NCBI GenBank assembly: GCA_964584815.1
Contig: CAZPBO010000008.1
Location: 1 to 48,809 of the forward strand
DNA length: 48,809 bases
From: CAZPBO01 sp964584815
GTDB lineage: Bacteria; Planctomycetota; SKW154
Direction: 5' to 3'
In this document: one piece after another, positions 1-9,200 of the stretch
Numbering within the stretch: position 1 is the first letter of the stretch
How the letters are laid out: the number at the start of each line of letters is the position of its first letter
Made by a program: the position numbers and the translations under genes
Notes under the pieces: generated by a model
Databases searched by the model: none
Told to the model about the DNA's origin: nothing
What the model saw: the letters and a program-made list of their open reading frames with translations, nothing else

Positions 1-1
1 T

Positions 2-796
2 GTGATACACAAGATTAGAGAAATGGTGGATGAGATGCTGCTTGAAGCACGCAAAAGGGGCAAGGAACACCTGACACTAACCTTTGATGCGATAAAAGAG
101 CAACTGGAAGATGAGGAGATAACAGATGAGGAGATAGAGGGTGGAATGCGCGCGGCTATGCGACCAGACGACACGATAGAAAGTGAGAAACCGCTTAAAA
201 TCACATACGGTTTGAAGGAACGAGGCGAAAAGAAATGGTTCGTTCTGAAGGTGGAAAGTGGGCGAGAGGAGGCGATAAGGGATGCGTTGCGGGCACGCGT
301 CTCCGCCAACCGACTCACATACCTGATTCCCCGTGTGCTTGTGCCAGTGGAGAAAGTTTCCGAAATCCGTGGAAGGAAGAAACGAGTCGTTGACCGTAAG
401 TTGTATCCCGGTTATGTGATAATAGAGGTGGAAACCGATGAGGACGGCAGGATAACAGAACCCGCTTGGTTTCTGATACGGGAGACTCCCGGCGTTCAAG
501 GGTTTCTGGGGGTGCCGTTTGACCGCCGCACAAAAAGACCACCAAAACCGCTGCCGATGAAAAGGCACGAGGTGGAGCGCGTCCTTGCATTGATGGAAGA
601 GAAACGCGATATGCCCAAAATCCGCGTTGACTTCAAAGTCGGCGATACGGTGCGCATCAAGGAAGGTCCCTTTGAAAACTTTGACGGCTATGTTGATGAG
701 ATAAACGCCCAAAAGGGGATTGTGAAGGTGGTTGTGAACATATTCGGCAGAGCAACGCCGATAGAGTTGGAATACTGGCAGGTTGAGCCGCTGTAA
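2..796 (+). CDS. nusG: Transcription termination/antitermination factor NusG with N-terminal extension
   Basis: NusG binds the RNA polymerase clamp and modulates elongation, termination and transcription-translation coupling. The NGN domain starts near residue 79 (KKWFVLKVESG) and runs to about 180. A C-terminal KOW domain (VGDTVRIKEGPF, then IFGRATPIELEYWQVE) closes the protein. The protein is about 264 residues against the usual 175-190, because about 78 residues precede the NGN domain. Residues 19-46 of this extension (RGKE, LTF at 26-28, then acidic residues ending in EEIE) resemble sigma-70 region 1.1. The first possible start is GTG at base 2, but the window begins one base earlier, so the true start may lie upstream. 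ATG at base 23 is an alternative. It heads the ribosomal/RNAP cluster, 95 bases before rplK, in the usual order. The NusG identity is secure; the meaning of the extension is inference. Confidence 0.95.
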   Translation: MIHKIREMVDEMLLEARKRGKEHLTLTFDAIKEQLEDEEITDEEIEGGMRAAMRPDDTIESEKPLKITYGLKERGEKKWFVLKVESGREEAIRDALRARVSANRLTYLIPRVLVPVEKVSEIRGRKKRVVDRKLYPGYVIIEVETDEDGRITEPAWFLIRETPGVQGFLGVPFDRRTKRPPKPLPMKRHEVERVLALMEEKRDMPKIRVDFKVGDTVRIKEGPFENFDGYVDEINAQKGIVKVVVNIFGRATPIELEYWQVEPL

Positions 797-835
797 AGAT
801 GGCAAGGTTTTTGCATATAAAACATCATAAGAGAC

Positions 836-863
836 TTGACGCGGCTAAAAGGAGCAATTAAAT
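836..863 (+). promoter_or_regulatory. Possible sigma-70-type promoter upstream of rplK
   Basis: In the nusG-rplK spacer there is TTGACG (836-841), then 16 bases, then TTAAAT (858-863). The -35 match is 5 of 6 and the -10 match 4 of 6. This is the customary position for an rplKAJL promoter, but the match is modest and it may be chance. Confidence 0.3.
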
Positions 864-891
864 AGAGGGATTGCCCCGTAGGGAGACAGCG

Positions 892-1326
892 ATGGCAAAA
901 CCCAAAAAAGAAGTCGTTGCGAAGATAAAGTTGATGATACCTGGTGGGCAGGCGACTCCGGCACCGCCTGTAGGACCTGCTTTGGGGCAGCACGGTGTCA
1001 ACATAGGTCAGTTTATCCAGAAGTTCAACGCAGCCACGGCAAACCAACGCGGTGTTACACTTCCTGTTGTCCTCACAGTCTACAAGGACAAAACCTTTGA
1101 TTTTGTGGTGAAAAAGCCGCCCGCAAGTGTTCTTATTAAGCAGGCAGCCGAGATAGCCAAAGGTTCCTCTGAAGCGGGGCGTCAGACGGTGGCGAAGATA
1201 AAGCGGGAAAAACTGGCTGAGGTTGCAAAACAGAAGATGGAAGACCTTACAGCCAGTGACCTTGAAGCCGCTGTCAGAACACTTGAGGGAACCGCCCGCT
1301 CAATGGGCATTGAGGTCGTGGATTAA
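892..1326 (+). CDS. rplK: 50S ribosomal protein L11
   Basis: L11 forms the GTPase-associated centre of the large subunit together with 23S rRNA helices 43-44. The 144-residue product has the family signatures: the proline-rich ATPAPPVGPALGQHGVN segment near the N-terminus and a basic C-terminal rRNA-binding domain (GSSEAGRQTVAKIKREKLAE). The ATG at 892 is chosen because AGGGAG lies just upstream; an earlier in-frame TTG at 871 would add seven residues including that Shine-Dalgarno sequence. It is followed by rplA after 10 bases, the standard order. Length is typical (about 141). Confidence 0.97.
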   Translation: MAKPKKEVVAKIKLMIPGGQATPAPPVGPALGQHGVNIGQFIQKFNAATANQRGVTLPVVLTVYKDKTFDFVVKKPPASVLIKQAAEIAKGSSEAGRQTVAKIKREKLAEVAKQKMEDLTASDLEAAVRTLEGTARSMGIEVVD

Positions 1327-1336
1327 GGAATAAGCC

Positions 1337-2032
1337 GTGGCAAAGAAGAGCAAGCGTTACAAGCGCAACCTTGAGAAGTTGGGTGGGGAGAAACGCCCCC
1401 GTATGGAGACCGCCAATGCGATTGAGACGCTCAAAAAACTTGAAGGTCCCAAATTTGACCAGACGGTGGAGTTGGTGTTGAATCTGGGGATAGACCCGCG
1501 TAAAAGTGACCAGCAGGTTCGGGGGACATTGAGTTTGCCGCACGGTCTTGGTAAAGAGCGGAAGGTGGTGGTGTTTGCGGAAGGCGAGGCGGCGGAGGCG
1601 GCGAAAGAGGCGGGCGCTGACTATGTCGGCGGCGTTGACCTTGTTCAAAAGATTCAGAAAGAGGGATGGACCGACTTTGATGTCGCCATAGCCACCCCAG
1701 ATATGATGCGCCATGTCTCCAAACTGGGAAGAATTTTGGGACCGCAGGGCAAGATGCCCTCAAGCAAAACAGGAACGGTGACAAACAAAGTAGCCGAAGC
1801 GGTCAAGGAGTTCAAATTCGGACGGGTGGAATACAGAAACGACTCAACAGGCAATGTTCATCTTCCTGTAGGGAAATTGAGTTTTGAGACGGAAAAATTG
1901 GTGGAGAACATACAGGCGGCGATAGAGCATATAAAGAGTGTGCGTCCCGCTGCCGTCAAAGGCGCTTACCTCAAAAAGGCTTTCGTAAGCGCCACTATGA
2001 CGCCCGCTATTGAGTTGATTGTGGAGAAGTAG
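1337..2032 (+). CDS. rplA: 50S ribosomal protein L1
   Basis: L1 builds the L1 stalk, which handles deacylated tRNA at the E site, and in many bacteria it represses its own operon. The 231-residue length is typical. Recognisable segments include GRILGPQGKMPSSKTGTVT in the central domain and the C-terminal GAYLKKAFVSATMTPAI. Translation starts at GTG 1337 with GGA about eight bases upstream in TAAGGAATAAGCC. The gene ends in TAG one base before the rplJ start, so the two are probably coupled. Confidence 0.97.
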   Translation: MAKKSKRYKRNLEKLGGEKRPRMETANAIETLKKLEGPKFDQTVELVLNLGIDPRKSDQQVRGTLSLPHGLGKERKVVVFAEGEAAEAAKEAGADYVGGVDLVQKIQKEGWTDFDVAIATPDMMRHVSKLGRILGPQGKMPSSKTGTVTNKVAEAVKEFKFGRVEYRNDSTGNVHLPVGKLSFETEKLVENIQAAIEHIKSVRPAAVKGAYLKKAFVSATMTPAIELIVEK

Positions 2033-2033
2033 G

Positions 2034-2579
2034 ATGACAGAGTCGGTAAGAAGAAAAATTAAGATGTGGATAACAGAAGAACTTGTGCGCACATGGAAAG
2101 GCAGTGACTGCCTTGTTCTTGTGGACATAAAGGGGGTGAGCGCCAACGATATGACATCCCTTCGCTCCTTTCTGCGTTCCAGAAATGTGCGTCTTAAAGT
2201 CGCCAAAAGCCGCCTCATAAAGCGCGCACTCGCCACCCTCAACAAACCCCAGCCCACAGAAATGCTGCGAGGAATGACCGCCGTCGTCTGGGGCGGGGAA
2301 GGCGCTGACCCCGTCTCTGTCTGCCGAACCATCGTTGACTGGCAGAAAAAAGAGGGGTTCCCGAAGATAAAAGGCGCTTTGTTCCTTGAGGATGTGCTGG
2401 ACGCAGCAGGCACCGCGCAAGCAGCAGCGCTTCCCACAAAAGATGAAATGATAAGCCAAATAGCGGGGCTTTTTTACTCCTCGCTTGCGTCCTTCGTCAA
2501 CATCCTACAGGCACAGTTTGTGAGATTGCTTGCCTGCCTTCAGGAACACGCACAGAAAATAGAAAGCCAAAAAGCGTAA
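2034..2579 (+). CDS. rplJ: 50S ribosomal protein L10
   Basis: L10 anchors the L7/L12 dimers to the ribosome stalk. The 181-residue product has the family pattern: an N-terminal globular domain (DIKGVSANDMTSLRSFLR, then VAKSRLIKRAL) and a C-terminal helix that binds L12. The ATG at 2034 is chosen because it follows the rplA stop by one base and has GGAG within the last rplA codons; upstream in-frame codons overlap rplA. It is 14 bases upstream of rplL, as in the canonical L10-L12 pair. Confidence 0.95.
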   Translation: MTESVRRKIKMWITEELVRTWKGSDCLVLVDIKGVSANDMTSLRSFLRSRNVRLKVAKSRLIKRALATLNKPQPTEMLRGMTAVVWGGEGADPVSVCRTIVDWQKKEGFPKIKGALFLEDVLDAAGTAQAAALPTKDEMISQIAGLFYSSLASFVNILQAQFVRLLACLQEHAQKIESQKA

Positions 2580-2593
2580 TAGGAGGATAGGAG

Positions 2594-2913
2594 TTGGCAA
2601 CGGAGAAAGTGGAGAAGATTCTGGAGTTGGTGGAGCAGTTGAATCTGATGGAGTTGAAGGAGTTGATAGACGCCTACAAGGAGAAGTTTGGCGTAGAGGC
2701 GGTGGTGGCGGCACCTGTGGGTGCGGCAGCAGCAGCCGCTGCACCGCAAGAAGAAGCAAAAGAAGAGAAGGCAACCTTTACTGTCGTTCTGCAGGGTATC
2801 GGTGAGAAGAAAGTTCCTGTCATCAAGGTAATACGACAGATACGACCTGACCTCGGGTTGAAAGAGGCGAAAGAGTTTGTGGAGGGTGCTGCCAAGGAGC
2901 CGAAAGAGGTGAA
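2594..2913 (+). CDS. rplL: 50S ribosomal protein L7/L12, 3' end lost in assembly gap
   Basis: L7/L12 is the multimeric stalk protein that recruits translational GTPases. The visible part holds the N-terminal dimerisation domain (EKILELVEQLNLMELKELI), the Ala-rich hinge (residues about 40-55) and most of the C-terminal domain (FTVVLQGIGEKKVPVIKVIR, then GLKEAKEFVE). It stops at ...KEPKEV at base 2913, where a 100-N gap begins, so about 20-25 residues and the stop are missing. The start is TTG 2594 with AGGAGG close upstream. The continuation past the gap in this frame is not L12-like; that sequence is rpoB in another frame. Confidence 0.95.
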
Positions 2914-3013
2914 NNNNNNNNNNNNNNNNNNNNNNNNNNNNNNNNNNNNNNNNNNNNNNNNNNNNNNNNNNNNNNNNNNNNNNNNNNNNNNNNNNNNNNN
3001 NNNNNNNNNNNNN
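2914..3013. other. Assembly gap (100 N) between rplL and rpoB
   Basis: A run of exactly 100 N, the conventional placeholder for a gap of unknown size. Judged by family lengths, it replaces the end of rplL, the intergenic region and roughly the first 200-250 codons of rpoB, so the real missing sequence is probably well over 600 bases. Confidence 0.97.
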
Positions 3014-6000
3014 GCCAGAGGAGCAGCGCAAAGCGGCGGAGGAGAGCCTTGCCGCTGTAAAGACGGGTGATGTGATAACACCCGATATGATAGACCTTTT
3101 CAGTCAGGCGGGGGCTGACGCGGTTGAGGTAATAAGTGAGCCCGAAGGAAAACTTGACCGCCTTATACTGAATACAATAGAGGAGGAGCACCGTATCGGT
3201 GTGCGCAGCCACAACGACGCCCTTCTTGAACTCTACAAGCGGCTGCGCCCCGGCAACCCTCCGCGCCTTGACAAGGCAAAGGAACTGTTCCACGAAAAGT
3301 TCTACTCCAGCAACCGCTACCGCGTCGGTAAGGTAGGGCGTTTCCGCATCAACCGCAAATTCAGGCATAACCTACCCCCCGATGAGATGCGTCTTATGCC
3401 GCAGGACTTCCTTGAGTCGCTCAAATACTTTCTTAAACTACGCCGCGGTGAAGGTGAGGTGGACGACATTGACCACCTCGGCAACCGCCAAGTCAGAACG
3501 CTCTGTGACCTTGCCTGCGAGGAGATAAGAAAGGGCTTTCTGAAACTGAAAAGAACGGCGCAAGAGCGGCTCTCCATTATGGAGAAAGCCGAGATGCGTC
3601 CGTCTATGGTGATAAACACAAAGACCGTCTCAAGCGCCATAGAATACTTCTTTGCCCGCAGCGAGTTGAGTCAGGTCGTTGACCAAACCAATCCGCTTTC
3701 GCAACTGACACACGAGCGCCGTTTGAGCGCTTTGGGACCTGGGGGACTTAACCGCAAACGCGCAGGCTTTGAAGTTCGCGATGTTCATATCTCACACTAC
3801 GGGCGCGTCTGCCCCATTGAAACTCCAGAAGGCACAAATATTGGTCTTATCAACTCCCTCGCGCTGCACGCCACATTGGATGAGTATGGTTTCCTCATCA
3901 CACCCTACCGCCGTGTCGTCAATGGCTCGGTTCGCCAAACCTTTGACCTCACAAACAAAAAAGAGCGGGAAAAACTCGTTAACTCAAACAAGACACACCA
4001 TTTCCGTCTTTTCCGCGATGTAATCTCCCCCAAGACAAAAGATGTCCTCTTTGAAGCAGGAACCCTTGTTGACAAAAAGGTCATGGAGACCCTGCGCAAA
4101 AACGGCACCGAGAAGATAGATGTGGTAGAAATAGTCTACCTTCACGCCGACGAGGAAGAGGGTAAAGTGATAGCGCCAGGCGACACTCCCACCGATGAGG
4201 ATGGAACGCTTCTGGGACTGCCTGGTGCGAAGGGCGCACATACAGGCAATATTCTCGCCCGCGTTGACGGCTCCTTCAAATATGTGGACGCCAAAGAAGT
4301 GGACTTCATAGATGTGAGTCCACGCCAGTTGGTGGGGGTCAGCGCAAACCTTATTCCCTTCCTTGAACACAACGATGTGAGCCGCGCCTTGATGGGCTCC
4401 AATATGCAGCGTCAGGCTGTGCCGCTGGTGAAACCCGAACCGCCACTTGTCGCAACAGGCATTGAGCGCGATGTCGCCAGAAACTCCGGTATGGTCATTG
4501 TAGCACAGCAAGATGGCGTGGTCTCTTATGTGGACGCAAAAAAGATAGTGATAAAGGATAAGCGTGGACGCCAGCACACCTACAATATCCGCAAGTTTGA
4601 AGCGCTCAACGAGAAAACATGCCTTAACCAAAAACCTTGCGTCAAAGAGGGGCAGAGCGTCAAAAAAGGCGAGGTTATTGCCGACGGTGCCGCCACCTGC
4701 AACGGTGAACTCTCCCTCGGCAGAAATGTGCTGGTCGCCTTTATGCCGTGGGAAGGCTACAACTTTGAGGACGCTATCATCGTGTCAGAGCGCCTCGTCA
4801 AAGAAGGGCTGTTCCTCTCCATCCACTTAAACGAGTTTGAGGTGGAGGTGCGGGAGACAAAACTTGGGCGTGAGGAGTTCACCCGCGATATCCCCAATGT
4901 TCCCGAAAGGATGCTGGCAAATCTGGATGAGAACGGTATAGTGCGGATAGGCACCAAGGTGCGCGCAGGCGATATCCTCGTCGGCAAGGTCGTCCCAAAG
5001 TCCAAAACGGAGTTGACCCCTGAGGAGAAACTTCTGAAGGCTATATTCGGACGCGCAGGCGAGGATGTCAAAAACGACTCACTTGAGGTTCCAAGCGGCG
5101 TTGAAGGTATCGTGGTTGATACCCGTAAATTCAGCAGAAAACACCATCTTCCCAAAGAGCAGCGCGCAAAGGATAAAAAAGAGGTGGATGAGTTGCGCCA
5201 GCGTTACAGTGACTCCATCCGCAGTGAAATAGAGAATCTCTTCAACGAAATTTCCGAAAAACTGGGAGTGGAAATGCCGCCTTCCAAGCGGGAGGAAGTC
5301 ATAGAGTTGGACAACATAACTGAAGCCCGCCCCGCCGACATCAAAGAGGCGTTCCATCCCGACAACCTGGATATACCGCCCAAACATCGTGAGGTCTATA
5401 ACGAGATAGTGAACCAGTATCTGCGACGAATAGAGCACTGCTACGAAGAGCGCGACAGAGAAGTGACCCGCCTCCTGCGAGGAGATGAGTTGCCAGCAGG
5501 CGTGCTTGAACGCGTCACCGTCACCATCGCCACACTCCGTAACCTTTCCGTAGGCGATAAAATAGCGGGACGCCACGGGAACAAAGGGGTCATCGCCAAA
5601 ATCCTGCCAGAAGAGGATATGCCTTACCTTGAGGACGGCACTCCTGTGGATATGATTCTCAATCCACTGGGTGTGCCTTCCCGAATGAATATTGGGCAGA
5701 TATTTGAAACACATCTTGCGTGGGCGTGCAAGCGGCTCGGCATTCAGGCAATCTCGCCCATATTTGACGGTTACTCTGAAGAGGACATCCGCGAGATGCT
5801 GAAAGAAGCGGGACTACCAGAAGACGGCAGAGTGACCCTATATGACGGCAGAACAGGAGAACCGTTCAAGCAGAAAGTGACGGTAGGCTATCTCTATATG
5901 ATGAAACTGCACCATCTGGTTGACGACAAAATCCACGCCCGCGCGACAGGTCCATACAGCCTCATAACACAGCAGCCGCTGGGAGGCAAGGCGCGCTACG

Positions 6001-6251
6001 GTGGTCAGCGTTTCGGTGAGATGGAAGTCTGGGCGCTGGAGGCGTATGGTGCCGCAAACACTCTTCAGGAAATCCTCACAGTCAAGTCCGACGATGTTGA
6101 CGGGAGAAACCGTGTCTATGAGGCGATGACCAAAGGTGAAAACTGGCTTGAACCCGGCACGCCCGTCTCGTTTGAAGTCCTAATAAACGAATTGAAAGGG
6201 CTGTGCCTGAATATAGAGTTGCGTAAGACGAAACCTGAACTGGACTTTTAA
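3014..6251 (+). CDS. rpoB: RNA polymerase beta subunit, 5' end lost in assembly gap
   Basis: RpoB is the beta subunit that forms one pincer of the RNAP active-site cleft. About 1078 residues are visible, starting mid-protein at PEEQRKAAEESL (frame from 3015). The rifampicin region is present near 3660-3770 (LSQVVDQTNPLSQLTHERR, then LSALGPGGL), with the usual drug-contact residues Q, D, S, H, R and S unchanged. Also present are HYGRVCPIETPEGTNIGLI, NMQRQAVPL, the GRHGNKGVI segment and a normal C-terminus with GGKARYGGQRFGEMEVWALE. Between the Rif region and VDFIDVSPRQ there is extra sequence (about 3955-4140) compared with E. coli. The TAA stop is followed at once by GGAGGGG, the rpoC ribosome binding site. 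Confidence 0.97.
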
Positions 6252-6266
6252 GGAGGGGCGGGATTG

Positions 6267-9200
6267 ATGTATGAAAGTTTTGAAAGAAGTTCTGAGTTTG
6301 AGTTGGTTTCCATCCGTATCGCCTCGCCGCAGGACATCCGTTCCTGGTCATATGGCGAGGTGAAAAAGCCCGAAACTATTAACTACAGAACATACCGTCC
6401 CGAGAAGGACGGTCTGTTCTGCGAACGCATCTTTGGTCCGGAGCGTGACTATGAGTGTTTCTGCGGTAAGTATAAGGGTATCAAATATCGGGGTTTGACC
6501 TGCAGCAGGTGCGGGGTGCTTGTCACCCACAGCCGTGTTCGCAGAAAGCGGATGGGGCATATAACACTTGCTGCACCTGTAGTCCATATCTGGTTCTTCA
6601 AAGTGACACCATCCCGCATCGGTCTAATACTTGATGTGAAGCGGACATATCTTGAGCGGGTGATATACTATCAGGACTACATCGTTCTTGACCCCGGCGA
6701 TACACCACTGCAAAAATGCCAGACCTTAACTGAGGACGAGTATCAGGACGCGCTCAATGAATATGGGGAAAGATTCAAGGCTGGTATGGGCGCTGAGGCG
6801 ATAAAGATGCTGCTGCAGGGTGTGGACATAGGAGCGCAGGTGCGGGATTTGCGCGCACGCCTTGCCACCACCACATCCAAACAGGCGCGTAAAGAGATTG
6901 TCCGTCGCCTTGATGTTTTAGAAGACATCCACAACAGCGGTAACCGTCCTGAATGGATGGTTCTTGAGGTGGTGCCTGTCATCCCACCTGACCTGCGTCC
7001 TTTGGTTATGCTTGACTCCGGAAATTTCGCTACAAGCGATTTGAACGACCTTTACCGCCGTCTTATCAACCGAAATAACCGTCTCAAAAAACTGATTGAG
7101 TTGAACGCACCTGAAATCATTATACGCAACGAAAAACGGATGCTGCAGCAGTCGGTAGACGCCCTCTTTGACAACAGCCGCTGCAGAAGACCCGTTTTGG
7201 GTCCCAATTCCCGCCCATTGCGTTCGCTTTCCGATATGATAAAAGGAAAGCAGGGACGCTTCCGTGAAAACCTGCTCGGCAAGCGCGTTGACTACTCCGG
7301 CAGAAGCGTCATTGTGGTCGGACCCAAACTGAAACTACATCAGTGTGGTTTCCCGAAGGCTATCGCCCTTGAGTTGTATCAGCCGTTCATCATAAAGAAG
7401 TTGAAGGAGAAGGGGCTGGCGACGACGATACGCGCCGCCAAGAAGATGCTTGACCGCCGCAGTGAGGAGGTCTGGGACATCCTTGATGAGGTGATACGCG
7501 ACCACCCCGTGCTCCTCAACCGTGCGCCCACGCTTCACCGTATGGGTATTCAAGCATTCCAGCCCGTCCTTGTTGAGGGCAACGCCATAGAGATACACCC
7601 CCTCGTCTGCGCAGGTTTCAATGCCGATTTTGACGGCGACCAGATGGCGGTCCACCTCCCACTTTCCTTTGAGGCGCAGATTGAAGCAAAACTCCTTATG
7701 ATGTCCATACACAATGTCTTCAGTCCTGCTCACGGCGGTCCCATTATCCAACCCTCCCAGGATATGGTGCTTGGCTGTTACTGGCTCACATATATGGCAA
7801 GCGACGACAGAGAAAAGACCCAGGAGAAGATTTCCACAGAGTTTTGGTTCAGCGATATAAGCGATGTTCTGTTCGCAATGGATGCAGGCAAATTGGACTA
7901 TCACACACCAATAGTCTTCCGCATAGGCGAGCGTGAGGTGGTGGCAGAAGGTGAGAACGAAAAACCGCACAAAGGCAGGATTGTGACGACGGCTGGACGC
8001 GTTGTCTTCAACGACATTCTGCCTGCTGGGATGCCGTTCTACAACAAGGTGCTTGACAAAAAAGGGTTGGGTGGTGTCATAACTGAATGCTACAACCGTT
8101 TCGGGATAAAAGAAACGCTGGAACTGCTTGACAGGATGAAGGCGCTTGGCTTTGAGATGGCAACCAAGGCGGGACTTACCTTCTCTTCAGAGGACTTAAA
8201 ACCCTACAGCAAGAAAGAGCAGTTGCTGTCTAAGACGGAGCAGGAGGTGGCGCGCATAGACAAAGCATATCAGAAGGGGATAATAACTGAAGGCGAGCGT
8301 TACAACCAGATAATAGACCGCTGGACGCACGCCACAGAATGGGTGACCAAAGGAGTGATGGAGGAGTTGGCGGCGGACTGCAGCCGCGACTATGTCAACC
8401 CCATATACCTGATGGTGGTCTCTGGCGCACGGGGGTCAGAACAGCAAATCCGCCAGATGGCAGGTATGCGCGGACTTATGGCGAAACCGTCAGGGGAGAT
8501 AATTGAGACCCCAATCCGTGCCAACTTCCGCGAAGGTCTTCGGATGTGCGAATATTTCTCATCTACCCACGGTGCGCGAAAAGGGCTCGCCGACACAGCC
8601 CTTAAAACCGCCGATTCAGGATATCTCTCCCGACGGCTCGCCGATGTTGCTCAAGGGGTCGTTATCACTATGAAGGACTGCGGAACCCTGCGTGGCGTTA
8701 CAAAAGGACGCATTGTCCGCGGCGATAAGGTGGAACTCTCCCTCGCTGACGCGATACGCGGGCGCGTCGCCCGTGACACCATCGTTGATGTCGTCACAGA
8801 CGAGGTCATCGTCCGCGAAAACCAACTCATAACCGCCGAGATAGCCAAAAAGATTGAGGAGTTGGGCTACGACAGAATAAGGGTTCGCTCGCCGCTTACC
8901 TGCGAGGCGCCACGCGGCGTTTGCGCTATGTGCTATGGAATGGATCTCTCCACAGGACGCCTCGCTGAGGAAGGACTGGCGGTCGGGATAATCGCCGCCC
9001 AGTCCATCGGCGAACCCGGAACACAGTTGACGATGCGCACATTCCACATCGGCGGCGCCGCATTCCGTGCAATAGAGGAGTCCACCATCCTCTGCCGCTA
9101 CAAAGGGCGTGTGCGGGTGCCGCCAGGCAAACTTATCTGGGCGATAAACGAGGAAAACCAGATGGTCGTTCTGAACAAGAACGCCAAGATAGAGGTGGTG

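Noticed and set aside
2594..3070. Continuous L7/L12 reading across the gap to 3070
   Set aside because: The residues after the gap in that frame are not L12-like. In another frame they run straight into RpoB, and the gap length is a placeholder.
3660..3770. Possible rifampicin or streptomycin resistance changes in rpoB and rpsL
   Set aside because: The contact residues in the Rif region and the conserved Lys/Arg residues of S12 are the usual ones.
3984..4631. Minus-strand open frames inside rpoB and rpoC (for example 3984-4631, 7335-7970)
   Set aside because: They are shadows of strongly conserved genes, with no family motifs and no ribosome binding site context.
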